Below the pieces are notes generated by a model that did not search any database, was not told the DNA's origin, and saw only the letters and a program-made list of their open reading frames with translations. Of a stretch of 64,000 nucleotides of DNA, positions 46,901 through 59,737 are shown piece by piece (the stretch's first letter is position 1; the number at the start of each line of letters is the position of its first letter). The translations under genes were made by a program, and so were the position numbers. Source of the DNA: Lycium barbarum. Lineage: Eukaryota > Streptophyta > Magnoliopsida > Solanales > Solanaceae. The stretch spans positions 63,397,800 through 63,461,799 of the forward strand of contig NC_083341.1 of NCBI RefSeq assembly GCF_019175385.1, in the 5' to 3' direction.

Positions 46901-47930
46901 GACTCTATATGGGTGATTGTGGATAGACTCACAAAGTCAGCTCATTTCTTATAGGTCAGAACGACCTATGTGGCAGAAGATTATGCAGAGCTTTATCTTA
47001 GGGAGATAGTGAGGCTCCATGGTGTTCCAGTATCTAATATCTCTGATAGAGGGACTCAGTTTACAGCTAATTTCTGGAAGTCTTTCCAAGAGGGTTTAGG
47101 GACCCAGGTGAACCTTAGCACAGCATTTCATCCGCAGACCGATGGGCAAGCTGAAGGCACCATCCAGACTCTTGAAGATATGTTGCGAGCATGTATGATA
47201 GATTTTGGAGGTAATTGGGATGATCATTTTACACTCATTGAATTTGCTTACAATAATAGTTATCATTCTAGCATTCAAATGGCACCATATGAGGCTTTAT
47301 ATGGGCGAAAGTGTAGATCCCCAATCGGGTGGTTCGAAATAGGAGAGGCTAAATCTATGGGGCCAGACTAGGTCCGGAAAGCCATAGAGAAAGTTAAGCT
47401 CATACAAGATAGGCTATTGGCCGCTCAAACTCGTCAAAAGTCCTATGCAGATAATTGTCGAAGAGACTTAGAGTTCCAAGTGGATTGGGTGTTCTTCAAG
47501 TATCGCCAATGAAGGGCGTTATGAGATTTGGCAAGAAGGGGAAGCTTAGTCCCCGATACATTGGACCTTATGAGATTGTGCGCAAGGTGGGAAAAGTGGC
47601 CTATGAATTAGATCTACCTCTTGATTTGGAGTCAGTCCATCCAGTTTTTCATGTCTCAATGCTTCAAAAATGTGTTGGAGATCCTACTAGGATCATCCCA
47701 GTAAATGATGTGCTAGTGACAGAGAAATTGACTTACGAAGAGGTACCCATTGCCATACTAGATAGGCAAGTACGGAGGCTTAGAAACAAAGAAGTGGCCT
47801 CAGTCAAGGTTTTATGGAGGAGCAGTAAATGAGAGGAAATGACATGGAAACGGAAAAAAGTATGCGATCCCGATACCCGCATTTGTTTCAGCCATTGGAG
47901 GAGATCCAAGATGAGATATCAAGATCATGA
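43934..47930 (+). pseudogene. Degenerate gag-pol remainder, second-family gypsy (left arm)
   Basis: Broken pieces in conserved order: canonical zinc knuckle CX2CX4HX4C (about 44260-44310); protease D-P-G-S (about 44559) and neighbouring conserved region to about 44930; reverse transcriptase (about 45110-45680) whose active site reads F-I-D-D-N-F here; RNase H (about 45960-46330); integrase zinc region (about 46640-46790); integrase core (46970-47371) with catalytic Glu kept; and chromodomain-like tail (47480-47832). In-frame stops include TAA 45136, TAG 45236, TGA near 46244, 46723 and 47830, and TAG near 46838, 46951 and 47370, plus frameshifts near 43970, 44925, 45345, 45405 and 47490. Shared breaks are genomic; those in one arm only may be consensus errors. 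Confidence 0.88.
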
Positions 47931-48099
47931 GGTAGGTATGTTTCCTTTTATGCTTTTTGGTCGTGTGTGGCCAAGTTATATTGCTCTTATGTTGTGGCCC
48001 TGAGAGGCATCGATTTTATGGGTTGTTGTGACAGGATGGTAATGCCATATTATAGGGGAGACTCTGGCGAAATTTTTATAGAATCCCCGAAGACTTTAA

Positions 48100-48115
48100 C
48101 ATTCGAGGACGAATG
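48100..48115 (+). promoter_or_regulatory. Hairpin upstream of the polypurine tract (second family, left arm)
   Basis: CATTCG-AGGA-CGAATG, identical to the first family although the surrounding sequence has diverged. Confidence 0.7.
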
Positions 48116-48120
48116 TTCTT

Positions 48121-48133
48121 AAGGGGGGAAGAA
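48121..48133 (+). promoter_or_regulatory. Polypurine tract, second family (left arm)
   Basis: AAGGGGGGAAGAA immediately before the 3' LTR start TGTCACACC. Confidence 0.85.
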
Positions 48134-48189
48134 TGTCACACCTCGGAAAAATCCTCCATTTTTTCCATGTGAATGGACCCGCGAGGAGT
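48134..48189 (+). repeat. First 56 bp of the 3' LTR (left arm)
   Basis: It starts TGTCACACCTCGG and is alignable with the 5' LTR start at 40373. The rest of the LTR is absent because the inverted repeat turns here. Confidence 0.8.
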
Positions 48190-48201
48190 ACTCCTCGCGG
48201 G
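48178..48201. repeat. Centre of the inverted repeat
   Basis: A perfect 24-bp palindrome marks the turning point between 48189 and 48190, reading GAGGAGT then ACTCCTC. The equivalent place in the element's own 5' LTR reads GAGGAGTACGAGTAT (about 40424-40438). The self-complementary GTAC/AGTACT is thus the likely fold-back microhomology. Confidence 0.85.
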
Positions 48202-48245
48202 TCCATTCACATGGAAAAAATGGAGGATTTTTCCGAGGTGTGACA
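48190..48245 (-). repeat. First 56 bp of the 3' LTR (right arm)
   Basis: Exact mirror of 48134-48189, joined to it without spacer. Confidence 0.8.
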
Positions 48246-48279
48246 TTCTTCCCCCCTTAAGAACATTCGTCCTCGAATG
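48246..48279 (-). promoter_or_regulatory. Polypurine tract and upstream hairpin (right arm)
   Basis: The purine run lies on the minus strand at 48246-48258 and the CATTCG/CGAATG hairpin at 48264-48279, mirroring 48100-48133. Confidence 0.8.
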
Positions 48280-48449
48280 TTAAAGTCTTCGGGGATTCTA
48301 TAAAATTTCGCCAGAGTCTCCCCTATAATATGGCATTACCATCCTGTCACAACAACCCATAAATCGATGCCTCTCAGGGCCACAACATAAGAGCAATATA
48401 ACTTGGCCACACACGACCAAAAAGCATAAAAGGAAACATACCTACCTCA

Positions 48450-51400
48450 TGATCTTGATATCTCATCTTGGATCTCCTCCAATGGCTGAAACAAATGCGG
48501 GTATCGGGATCGCATACTTTTTTCCGTTTCCATGTCATTTCCTCTCATTTACTGCTCCTCCATAAAACCTTGACTGAGGCCACTTCTTTGTTTCTAAGCC
48601 TCCGTACTTGCCTATCTAGTATGGCAATGGGTACCTCTTCGTAAGTCAATTTCTCTGTCACTAGCACATCATTTACTGGGATGATCCTAGTAGGATCTCC
48701 AACACATTTTTGAAGCATTGAGACATGAAAAACTGGATGGACTGACTCCAAATCAAGAGGTAGATCTAATTCATAGGCCACTTTTCCCACCTTGCGCACA
48801 ATCTCATAAGGTCCAATGTATCGGGGACTAAGCTTCCCCTTCTTGCCAAATCTCATAACGCCCTTCATTGGCGATACTTGAAGAACACCCAATCCACTTG
48901 GAACTCTAAGTCTCTTCGACAATTATCTGCATAGGACTTTTGACGAGTTTGAGCGGCCAATAGCCTATCTTGTATGAGCTTAACTTTCTCTATGGCTTTC
49001 CGGACCTAGTCTGGCCCCATAGATTTAGCCTCTCCTATTTCGAACCACCCGATTGGGGATCTACACTTTCGCCCATATAAAGCCTCATATGGTGCCATTT
49101 GAATGCTAGAATGATAACTATTATTGTAAGCAAATTCAATGAGTGTAAAATGATCATCCCAATTACCTCCAAAATCTATCATACATGCTCGCAACATATC
49201 TTCAAGAGTCTGGATGGTGCCTTCAGCTTGCCCATCGGTCTGCGGATGAAATGCTGTGCTAAGGTTCACCTGGGTCCCTAAACCCTCTTGGAAAGACTTC
49301 CAGAAATTAGCTGTAAACTGAGTCCCTCTATCAGAGATATTAGATACTGGAACACCATGGAGCCTCACTATCTCCCTAAGATAAAGCTCTGCATAATCTT
49401 CTGCCACATAGGTCGTTCTGACCTATAAGAAATGAGCTGACTTTGTGAGTCTATCCACAATCACCCATATAGAGTCATACTTACGTCGAGAACGGGGTAA
49501 GCCTGAAATGAAGTCCATGTTAATCACTTCCCACTTCTAAGTTGGGATTTCTATGGCTTGCAACAATCTACCCGGCTTTTGGTGAACGACTTTCACTTGT
49601 TGACAATTGGGACATGGAGCTACGAATTTCGCTATATCTTCTTTCATCCCATTTCACCAATATATAGACTTAAGATCATGATACATCTTCGTCGCTCCGG
49701 GGTGGATAGAATAGCGAGAACAGTGGGCTTCCCTCATTATTTGGTGGCGTAAGTCTGCCACATCGGGAACACATAATCTGCCTCGACATCGGAGAACTCC
49801 GTCTCCTGAAATATCGAATGATGACTCCTCTTTCTGAGGGAGTGAGTCTCTGTACTGCATTAGCATAGAATCTTCGTATTGCCGCTCTTTCGCTTCTCCT
49901 ACTAGTGATGAGACTGCCGAATTCTTAATTGTAGTTCCCCTGCTACCTGAGTGCACTACTCGAACTCCTAGGCTAGCTAACTGCTGGAGCTCACGAGCCA
50001 TTTCTCTCTTCTCTGGTCGTACATCACATAAACTTCCCATAGATCTGCGGCTAAGAGCATCAGCTATAACATTTTCTTTCCGGGGTGATACAAGATATCA
50101 ACATCATAATCTTTTAGCAATTCTAACCATCATCGTTGCTGCAAATTCAACTCTTTCTGCTTGAAGACATACTGAAGGCTCTTATGATCTGTATAGATAT
50201 TCATATGGACACAATATATATAATGTCTCCATATCTTTAATGGATGAACCACTGCAGCCGATTCTAGATCGTGGGTCGGATAGTTCTGTTCATATTTCCG
50301 TAATTGCCTTGAAGCATATGCAATCACCTTACCATGTTGCATCAATACACAGCCTAGCCCAACACCTGAAGCATCGCAATATACAACATATCCTTCCAAT
50401 CCCTCTGGAAGTGTCAAGACTGGGGCAGAAGTCAATCTATCTTTTAACTCTTGGAAGCTACCCTCACAAGTATATGTCCATTGAAACTTTGCCAATTTCT
50501 GGGTCAACTTTGTGAGTGGTGCAGAAATAGAAGAAAAACCTTCAACAAATCTCCTGTAATACCTGCTAAGCCAGAAAGCTACGAACCTCCTTAGGAGTTG
50601 TGGGCCTTGGCCAAGTCTTCACGGCCTCAATCTTTTGACTATCCACTCGAATACCATCGGCTGCAACAATAGTGCCCCAGAAATGCCACTGAGTTCAACC
50701 AAAACTCGCATTTAGGAAAACTTTGCAAACAACTCTCAGGTTCGAAGGACTCCGAGGACAGTACGTAAATGATTCGCATGTTCTTCCTCGGATCTAGAAT
50801 ATACCAAGATGTCGTCGATAAATACGATCACAAATAAATCCAGAAAAGGCCTGAACACATTATTCATCAGATCCATAAATGCCGCCAGCGCATTAGTTAG
50901 CCCAAATGACATTACCCGGAACTCAAAATGACCATATCTTGTTCTAAAGGCTGTCTTAGGGATATCTTTCTCCCTAACTCTCACTTGATGATACCCGAAA
51001 CTCAAATCAATCTTTGAAAACCATTGGCACCTTGCAATTGATCAAATAAGTCATCAATACTTGGAAGAGGATACTTGTTCTTAATTGTCACTTTATTCAA
51101 ATGCCGGTAATCAATGCACATTCTCAAGGAGCCATCTTTCTATCGGACGAACAATACGGGTGCTCCCCACGGGGATGAACTAGGCCTAATGAAGCCTTTC
51201 TCAAGCAAGTCCTTCAATTGCTCCTTCAACTCTTTCAGTTATGCGGGAGCCATTCTATAAGGAGGAATAGATATGGGCTTGGTGCCCGACAAAACATCAA
51301 TTGCGAAATCAATCTCCCGCTCGGGAGGAAGGCCTGGAAGCTCTTCCGGGAACACATCCGGAAATTCATTTACTACGGGAACTGATCGAAGAGTCGGCGA

Positions 51401-52446
51401 TTCAGCTTCTACATCTTGAACCCGAACTAGATGATAGATACAACCTTTCGTGATCATTTTCCTTGCCTTTAGATAGGGAATAAACCTGCCCTTCGGTGAC
51501 GCCGTAGTCCCTTTCCATTCTAAGACTGGTTCTCCCGGAAATTGGAAACGAACCATTTTCATCCTACAATCCACATTGGCATAATAAGAAGCCAACCAAT
51601 CCATGCCCATAATAACATCAAAATCCACCATTTCTAACTCATGCAACTCAATCATGGTACGACGATCACAAATCACAATTACACAATTTCTATATACCCG
51701 GCTAGCTATTACCGATTCATCCACGGGTGTAGACACCTCAAAAGGTTTGATTGACTCCGTTCGACTCTAAATCGACCCGCAATATATGGAGTAACATATG
51801 ACAATGTGGAGCCCGGATCAATCAAAGCATATACATCATGAGAGAATACCGATAATATACTTGTAACCACGTCAGGAGAAGACTCAAGATCTTGGCGTCC
51901 AACCAAAGCATAAATACGGTGCTGAGGACCGCTGGAACTGGGGGCTCTCCCTCTGCCTCTACCATGGCCGATTGGCGCCAGTGAACCTGGCCCCATAGGG
52001 CGTATAGATGCTGAAGATCCGGCTACCGACCCTGAAGGCTGGGTCCTGCCGCTACCATGGACTGAGGGGCAATCACGCATGATATGGCCTGGTCGACCAC
52101 ATGAATAGCAAACATCCGAACCCAATCGGAATCGACCCTAATGCAACTTCTCACACTGGGAATATCATAGTGCGGGTGGCCTTGCCTGACCCGAATCATC
52201 TCTAAACTGAGACCCCGAATAACTCTGACTCGGCCCGGAACGAGTAGATCTGTCGAATATCTGGCCTGAAAACCGTGGAGGCGCACCGGTCATAGAATAG
52301 CCTGAGTGCCTGGACATCTGCTTCCTGTGCCCGCCTCTGAACTTACTCATCGGACCTGAAGATCTGGCCCTCTTGCTATGGCCCCTATCTTGCTCGCGTT
52401 CACTTCTTTGCTGTTGCAAGCTTTCTCCTATGTTCTGAGCATGGGC
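48450..52446 (-). pseudogene. Degenerate gag-pol remainder, second-family gypsy (right arm)
   Basis: Mirror of 43934-47930 with the same stop codons. Pieces: zinc knuckle and protease (51709-52125 and 51239-51736; the second piece stays open through a region that is frameshifted in the left arm), reverse transcriptase (50736-51005) with an intact F-I-D-D-I-L-V-Y active site, RNase H (50130-50507), integrase zinc region (49654-50040), integrase core (49006-49407) and chromodomain-like tail (48545-48922). The RT patch reads closer to the family consensus than in the left arm, but two bases lost near 50560 break the RT end that is open on the left. Neither arm is uniformly the better copy. Confidence 0.88.
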
Positions 52447-53247
52447 CTAAATGCGTGCAATATCCATATTGTCCTGAAGGGACGCAGTCAAGCACCTATC
52501 CATAAAATGCGGCCCTAGGCCCTTTACAAAGCGGTGCACTCTGTCACCCATATTTGCTACCATGGCCGAAGCATACCTAGCCAAGGAATTGAAGCGGAGA
52601 CTGTACTCTAAAGCACTCATGCTACCTTGCCTCAATTTTAAAAACTTATCGGCTCTAGCTGACCGAACATCTGGAGGCATGTAATGTAGGAGAAAAGCAT
52701 CCACAAACTCTTGCCATACAGGGGGAGGTGCATTGGCTCCCCATGAAGCCATCCAGACTGTGTACCATTGGATCGAGACATCTCTCAATCTATACGATGC
52801 TAACTCCACCGATTCGGTGTCCGAAGCATGTATCAATCGAAGCGTCCTCAACATACCATCGATAAAATCCTGAGGGTCCTCCCCCGGCTTTGACCTAAAG
52901 AATTCCGGAGGGTTCAAAGTAATGAAATCACGGGCCCTTGCACTAACAGCCCTATCACCTTGCCCTGAACTTTGCCTCTGAGTCTGAGCAGCAACCAACT
53001 GCATAAGCAAATGTATGGCCTCTTTTACATCTTGGCCTGAAGCATCCGGTGGAGGAGCTGGAGGTGCTAGAGTTGGGGTTGAGGCTCCCTCACGCTCCTC
53101 TAATATAGGCACTGAACGGGAGGACTGAGATTGAGCCGCACTCTGGGACTCACTTTCCTCTACTACCGGTGGCGGTGCTCTTTCAGCCCGCTTTTCTGTC
53201 ACCGTCTTGCCCATTTGGGCTGCTGTAGCCTTTCTCTTTATAGGCAT
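52447..53247 (-). CDS. Gag N-terminal part, second-family gypsy (right arm)
   Basis: Mirror of 43133-43933 with identical protein reading and the same TAG in place of a Gln codon. Start chosen as in the left arm by likeness to the first family; an upstream in-frame ATG lies at 53289. Confidence 0.85.
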   Translation of the reverse strand: MPIKRKATAAQMGKTVTEKRAERAPPPVVEESESQSAAQSQSSRSVPILEEREGASTPTLAPPAPPPDASGQDVKEAIHLLMQLVAAQTQRQSSGQGDRAVSARARDFITLNPPEFFRSKPGEDPQDFIDGMLRTLRLIHASDTESVELASYRLRDVSIQWYTVWMASWGANAPPPVWQEFVDAFLLHYMPPDVRSARADKFLKLRQGSMSALEYSLRFNSLARYASAMVANMGDRVHRFVKGLGPHFMDRCLTASLQDNMDIARI

Positions 53248-53441
53248 GTCCGAAATACACAACACACGATTAAGGAACAAGAATTTCATACATCATAGCT
53301 CTATCGCACGATTCTTAGGAAGAAAGAAGTTCATTTATTCCCAAAATGTCCGCAGCTTCTTGTTTATTAGTGTGGCGCGCAACACACCCATAACCAAGAC
53401 TCTACTAGACACGGCTCGTAAACACACCCTAGGATTGAACT

Positions 53442-53453
53442 GCTCTGATACCA
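53442..53453 (-). promoter_or_regulatory. Primer binding site, initiator tRNA-Met (right arm)
   Basis: GCTCTGATACCA on the plus strand is the complement of the standard primer site, 4 bases from the LTR. Confidence 0.92.
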
Positions 53454-53457
53454 CTTT

Positions 53458-56009
53458 TGTCACGACCCGTCTAGGGGGCCGCGACGAGCGCCCGGTGCTA
53501 GCCCACCCGAACACCCCTTAACTCACACTTAAGCATACATCTAGGTGAGCCACATAATTCTACTCATTCATCATGCTAGTCCCATTGGACGACAATGCAT
53601 TCATATCACGGTTGGCATCTATACCACATCAATGTACATGAGCCAACAAGGCTATCAAAATGACATACAAAATATAGGCCGACAAGGCAAGACATATCTA
53701 ACCATATACACGTGACTACGAGCCTCTAAGAAGAGTGTAACACAACACATGAGCGGGACAGGACCCCTCTATGCCCATAATTATGTACACAAAAGAATAA
53801 GTACCCAAAAGCTATGGCTCCGAATGAAATGGAGCTCTGCTATGTAATCTCTGAGTAAGCAGCTATGGATCAAGCCTGTCTCCCTGTGTACCTGCGGGCA
53901 TGACGCAACGTCCACAAACAAAAGGACGTCAGTACAAAGAATGTACTGAGTATGTAAAGCATGATCAATATCAATATAGAAGCATAGATAGCAACATAAG
54001 AATTAGCATCGAATGGGAGATGGCGATATCATCTTCATATGCACTTGCTTGCCTTTCTTAGGAACTTTCCATTTCTAATACGCATTTGTGTACATACATC
54101 ATTATCCGCATTCATAATAGTACCCGTACCATATTTGTGCTCGTATTCGTATACATGCCCCTTATTCACATTCATATACATAGTCATATCATATTCATAT
54201 TCATATCATATACATAATCATATCATATACATAGCATTTATATAGCATACCCGACCATGGAGGATCGGTGTTTCATACATACTTAGCCAACCAAGGCTCA
54301 AGGTTACTCATACCTGTCCCTACCAAGGCTTCAGGGTTATATCTACCTGGCCCTACCAAGGCGTCAGGGTTGTCCGTACCATCTGCAGAGGTGTGCGCGC
54401 GTTTCGTAATCGTATACATACTTATTTACATATCATACCCGGCCTCATACGCTCGGGGTTCCATAATAGTCATACATAGGTACATACATATACTAGCACA
54501 TAAGCATCATTTCTATTAACATCATTATCATCATCGTCATCATTATCGTCATCGAAATCATTATCACTATTATTGTCATTCGTCACATTTTCCTTAATGG
54601 GACTACTCGTCATACGAGGAATTTAGTACAATCGCAGCATATCGAGAATCATAAACTTAGTAGCTTCGAAGATAGAAGCATTTGGAGAACATCATAAGCT
54701 CGTAGGAGATTTAGATGATTGGCCAAAGAACCATGCCTTATGAAAGAAGGGTTAGGCTTACATACCTTTTCCGTTCGACTATTTACCACTTGCACGTTCT
54801 CTTTCAACGGTTGCGTTTATACCTTCATTAAAGTCATACTATCGTTAGAATCGACAACTAGCACACATGGCTAAAGCTAGAGAAAATCGGAAAGCATCTC
54901 CTTTATTTATACAACATTCCTCCGTATCGCAATTCAACTCCCAAACGTCAACAATACATTCACAATACCATAACAATGGCCATAAATCATTTACGTTAAC
55001 CACCTTATCTAGATTTCTCAATTCGCTCCCAATTCACCCATATTCATGGTCATATCACCCGACTTCATCCATTCATATACAATGCCCATTTCATGATATT
55101 AACATCATTTATAACACATTGATGTCACAACACAACACGAATCACAATTCAATTCAAACTATTTCTCAAAATGTCACTATTCATCATTCATGACCCATTT
55201 TTCTATACTCATCTAATGTCCAAGAATTTTAACTCTCCAATACCTTAAACAACATATAAATACCATAAATCTTACCTTGGATATTGTAGGAACGAGCCTT
55301 GATCAAAACACTCCACTTGAGCAAAAACCCTAGTTTTCCTTCAATAAGATTTTCTTGACTTGAATGATCTTAATGGGTTTCCTTACACTTGATTCACTTG
55401 ATTAGTGTTGTTGATGACTAATAACCCTTGTAATCTTGTGGAATAAATGTAGAGAGATGTTTTAGAGAGAAGGGATGAAATGTGGAAATGAAATATAAAC
55501 CTGGTCCCTTATTTAATAACCCAAAATCTGATCTTAAGTGAACAGTACAGTGGTCGTAAACTTGGTTTACGGTCCGTAGTCCAGTTTATGGACCGTCCTT
55601 CGTGGTCGTATTTAATCATAACAGCACCAGAAACTCAGGCTGAAACATGGTGATTTACGATCACGGTTGACGGGCCGTATTTCAGGTCGTATTTAACCAT
55701 TTGATCATTTTGCAGAAATTGATGTTTTGGAAGCCAAAATACGACATGGCAGTTTACGGGCCGTATAACACTTTACGGTCGTATTTCATTTTACGTGACA
55801 CTGGCCAGAATGCAATCCTGCAACTTTTCACATTTCCAAAACCTATAATTAGTCTTTGTGGAGCATAACCTATCTCTTATTGCAATTGCCTTCGGAATCT
55901 TACTTAGGGTCGTCAAACGTTGTTTCTTACTTCTGGTAATATCGTATACTCGTACTCCTCACTAGATCATTCACTTGCATACCAACGGAAGATTTTCTGA
56001 GGTGTAACA
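53458..56009 (-). repeat. 5' LTR of second-family gypsy (right arm)
   Basis: 2552 bp, mirror of 40373-42922. It includes the stem-loop chain at about 53751-53949, the tandem repeat at 54271-54376 and the U3 motif cluster at about 55537-55792. Confidence 0.9.
53751..53949 (-). promoter_or_regulatory. Chain of conserved stem-loops (right arm)
   Basis: Mirror of 42432-42630; TCAGTAC at 53929-53935 and GTACTGA at 53943-53949 confirm the register. Confidence 0.55.
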
Positions 56010-57788
56010 CCAGCTCATCACAGTGTTTCCTTAAGTATTAACAATGTATCAACAATATATCATGAGAGATGAGAATGCGTGCAATGTATGAATTAGCATC
56101 AATAATCAAATCAATGTCACAAGTACCAAGCATGGGTACGCCAGCCATATCATGAGAGACTACACAAGTCATATAGAATACTATCCTCGTATCAACATCA
56201 ACAAGTGAGGCGCCACAATATCATGAACAAGATATTTCAATAGTCTCCAATATCTACTATTACCACGTGGCATCAAGCTAATAACGATAAATCAATCAAG
56301 TCACAACACAACGGGGTGGCTAGACCCGATCACGCAACAAGGCCCAACCTAAGACAATAACCAACCATCTTCATAACCGAAGGTTTACATGCTTTCTCCT
56401 ACAATATCATCTAAATATATGTTTCGCTAAACGAAGTCTCACCAAGGGTAAGCCATAACCTACCTGGATGCCGAACAACAATACACCAACAATCACACCT
56501 TAGCCTTGCCCTTCCGCTGAGCCTCAAGATCAAGAAAGTCTAGGCATATTCGAAATCCAAATTGGAAATCATGAAGATCGATACCTATATTGTTGTCATT
56601 CAAATTAGGCCAAAACCCAACCTAGAATTTGGGAAAACGTGACACACAATGTCAGAATGGGAAATGCGGGAGTAAAATATCCAATTAAACACTAGGTGAT
56701 CAAAACCCATCAACTAATTGCTAAACTAACTCAAGGATTCATCCAATTTCTAAATCCAAGCAAAACCCCCAAATTTGAATATAAACCCTAACTCTTAGAT
56801 TCAAAAAATTCAACACTAATAATGGGAGATATATGATAAACAACCTTAGATACATCATAATCTAGCATAAACCCAATCAATTTCATCATTTAGAAGTCTA
56901 GATAGAATATCATTAAACCCACTTTTAATCTTCCATTACTTAATGAACTACCAAGATGGAAAGGATTCTAAGATGATTACGGATTATGAAATAGTAAGGG
57001 GATTAGAAGGACTTACCACTAAGAATCCTCTCCAAGAATCCTCTAGAATTGTTCCCAAGAGCTCAATTTTCGGAATGGAAATAAATGAGGGACTTAAGGC
57101 ATTTAACACTTCATTTAATGAACTAAATGCCAATCACCCGCTTTCGCGACACTACTACCGCTCTAGCGGTGCCTCCCTAGTGGTCCCATGACCACTACAA
57201 CAATCATGCCCAATTGGCACAGACTGCTTCAGCGGCAAGGTGATCACTTCAGCGGTACCGCTGCTGCGATGCTGGTGCTGGTGCCGCCAAAGCGGGCACC
57301 AGTCACCATAAAATTTCCCAATGTTCACACTTCAACTCAAATTTCTGACTAATCCCGAGGCCATATGCTCACAAACCACATATACATACACATATAAAAA
57401 CACGCTACGAACATGCTCGTGCTTCGAAATTCCCAACAGAGGTCTCATTCATCAAGTCAACCCCCCAATACCTCAATACCAACTTCCCAACCAAAGTCCC
57501 AAAATGCATCCGAGTGTATTTAGGACCAAACTAGATATACACACAAGTTCTAAAAGACCACTCGGAACTCTTGGAATCGACGAATTTTCAATCCGTTTAA
57601 CTAAAAGTCAAATTTGAGTCAACTCTTTTTTGATTTAAGCCAAAATTTTACAAAAAGTCACTCGAATCAAATATAAACACCTCGGGGAGTGTTTCAACGA
57701 TCCCCTCGGGTCAAAAATGAGCTAACCAAGCTTGAAAACGGTCAAACGTGTCGAAAATGCAATAACGACAAAACAGATTGTTATATCA
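56010..57788 (-). repeat. LTR of the decayed gypsy (right arm)
   Basis: Mirror of 38595-40372, with the GC-rich hairpin cluster at about 57138-57303. Open frames inside it look like chance. Confidence 0.5.
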
Positions 57789-59510
57789 AATACGAATTAA
57801 ACAATCGCTCGTCCTAGAGCAACAAGAAAGAAAACGAAAAATGCTTGAATCGGCAATAACTAAAGATATCGTTCACGCATGTCGGACTTCTCCTTACAGC
57901 AAAGATTCTAATCGACCAAAACTGAATCCCAATGAATGATACAGAAACCACTAGAACGGTACTTGTACAATACAGAAACATGGAAAAACCCGATGAACAT
58001 TCGACAGATCTGGTGAAAAACTAACTCATAGAACAAGTGTCCAACAACTGGTAGTCACAATGGCCAATACACTTCGGGATCACTTGCCCTCCTTCCCAAA
58101 TTGCAAGACACCTTTACCAGGTGTAACATAAAAACCTGATCGTTCACTCTACCAGTCACAACTCTCTAATCTTAGCTCAAACTCTAGTTCTCGTATCTCC
58201 GCATTGAAATTTCCTTCACAATTGATCCTCGAATAACATTTTGCTTTTACTCAAATTCTCTAATTGGATAAAATCGCAACCCTGAACACAATTAATAGGC
58301 CCCACAAACATTTTCCAAACCAACGCAATCCTCTGAAACATGGTCACAAACCATCGCCCATTCTGAACCGATAAAATACTCTGATTCTGCTAACTCCTTC
58401 TCTTACATCTTCTTAAGTCATTACTCGCACCACGATTTCTTAGAAACATAGGAATACACATACCAAAATTTTAAAACCATAACTTACTCTCTCCGAAAAG
58501 AATCCTTGATCTATCTGCGATCTCTACGCAATTTTATCAACTGATCTTACCGGCAACAACCTTAGCCAGTTCCCGAATTTTCTCAAACCTTCAAATCACA
58601 ATGCAGGAACCATACCACTGAATATCTCGTCCAACAAAGAACTAACCACTATAGCGACCTCTCGCACACAGTTCCTTCTCTAATCTGTACTAGGCTCATT
58701 GTATACCCTTAGTCTGTCCTGAATAACCATTCTCAGAAAGTATCATCAATTCACTAGAAACCCTGACAAGGCTCGGTAAGCCTAACATTCGTCAAATTTG
58801 AGTTGAACACTTCGAGTCCTTAGATATCTTCCTTGAAGTGTAATCATAGACCACTAAGCTTAACTCGAACAACGCTGACCCTGAATGACTGCACAACTCT
58901 TAAATATCACCAATAGTCATTAGAACTGACTCCGAATGTCGAAACCAATCACAGTCATACCGCGCATAACAAATCCTATCTATCACTTCCGAATCCATAG
59001 GTTTAGTCCTATCCCAGTTATCAACTTAGTACCGAAGAGCTATACCTTACGATTTTAACTTTAGTTTTCTCAACCTTCACCCAATACAGAAATCCAATAC
59101 AACCCCAAACTTTTCGACACAGAACCTGAAGCCTTATATAATGATTATATAACCATCGAACTTCTCATAGTATCACCTTGATAAGTTCATAAATTCTCCG
59201 AAAGTATACAATCTTACACTGCCGCTCGAAATCTCACGCAACTACCCCCAAGTCTTTAATAACCAAAAGTGATTACCGAAACTGTCCAGTCAATAATCCT
59301 TGCAACATATAATATTACCACGAGTAGGGTCTCACCTTGAAAATATAACTCTAATCGTCATATGATAGGGATTCCACAGGTCTTCTCCCTTAAAGCATGC
59401 TAACTCATCCACTATAGAAGGTTAAGAAACTTAGTCGATGGTGTACCACCAAGACACCTCTTATAAACCTCAACATGTCGGTTCAATGGAATATGCTTCT
59501 CACCAGTCAC
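57789..59510 (-). pseudogene. Decayed Ty3/gypsy internal region (right arm)
   Basis: Mirror of 36873-38594. The integrase C-terminal relic falls at about 57960-58220 on the minus strand. Nothing else is recognisable in the outer 1.3 kb. Confidence 0.55.
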
Positions 59511-59606
59511 TGTTGACACATAATTTTTGACCTCCCATAAGTTGCCTTAATTATCTAGAGTCCTTGAAATATTAAACAGTGGGAAATATATTTTAGAAAG
59601 TCAAAA

Positions 59607-59607
<1 letters not shown>

Positions 59608-59699
<92 letters not shown>
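59608..59699. repeat. (AT)n microsatellite (right arm)
   Basis: A nearly pure AT run of about 90 bp, longer and cleaner than its mirror at 36687-36766. Confidence 0.85.
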
Positions 59700-59701
<2 letters not shown>

Positions 59702-59737
59702 AATCTATTTTGCTAATTTTGTTTGATAAGATAATTT

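Larger units (their letters stand above)
35529..48189 (+). repeat. Left arm of a 25.3-kb inverted repeat
   Basis: Each position x matches the complement of about 96379-x near the centre, drifting to 96387-x at the outer end because of small indels. The arm starts right at the N gap, so the true repeat may extend into it. Contents, outside to inside: LTR fragments with a SINE, decayed gypsy, its long LTR, and a nested second-family gypsy element. Confidence 0.95.
40373..48189 (+). mobile_element. Second-family Ty3/gypsy element, truncated at the fold-back (left arm)
   Basis: 5' LTR 40373-42922, primer site 42927-42938, pseudogenised gag-pol about 43133-47930, polypurine tract 48121-48133, then only 56 bp of 3' LTR before the sequence turns back on itself. 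It is inserted in the older LTR, giving a nested arrangement. The 5' and 3' LTR starts (TGTTACACCTCAG versus TGTCACACCTCGG) already differ at several of the first 56 bases, so the insertion is old or the LTRs have exchanged with relatives. Confidence 0.9.
48190..56009 (-). mobile_element. Second-family Ty3/gypsy element, mirror copy (right arm)
   Basis: Mirror of 40373-48189: 56 bp of 3' LTR at 48190-48245, polypurine tract 48246-48258, hairpin 48264-48279, gag-pol about 48450-53247, primer site 53442-53453 and 5' LTR 53458-56009. Confidence 0.9.
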
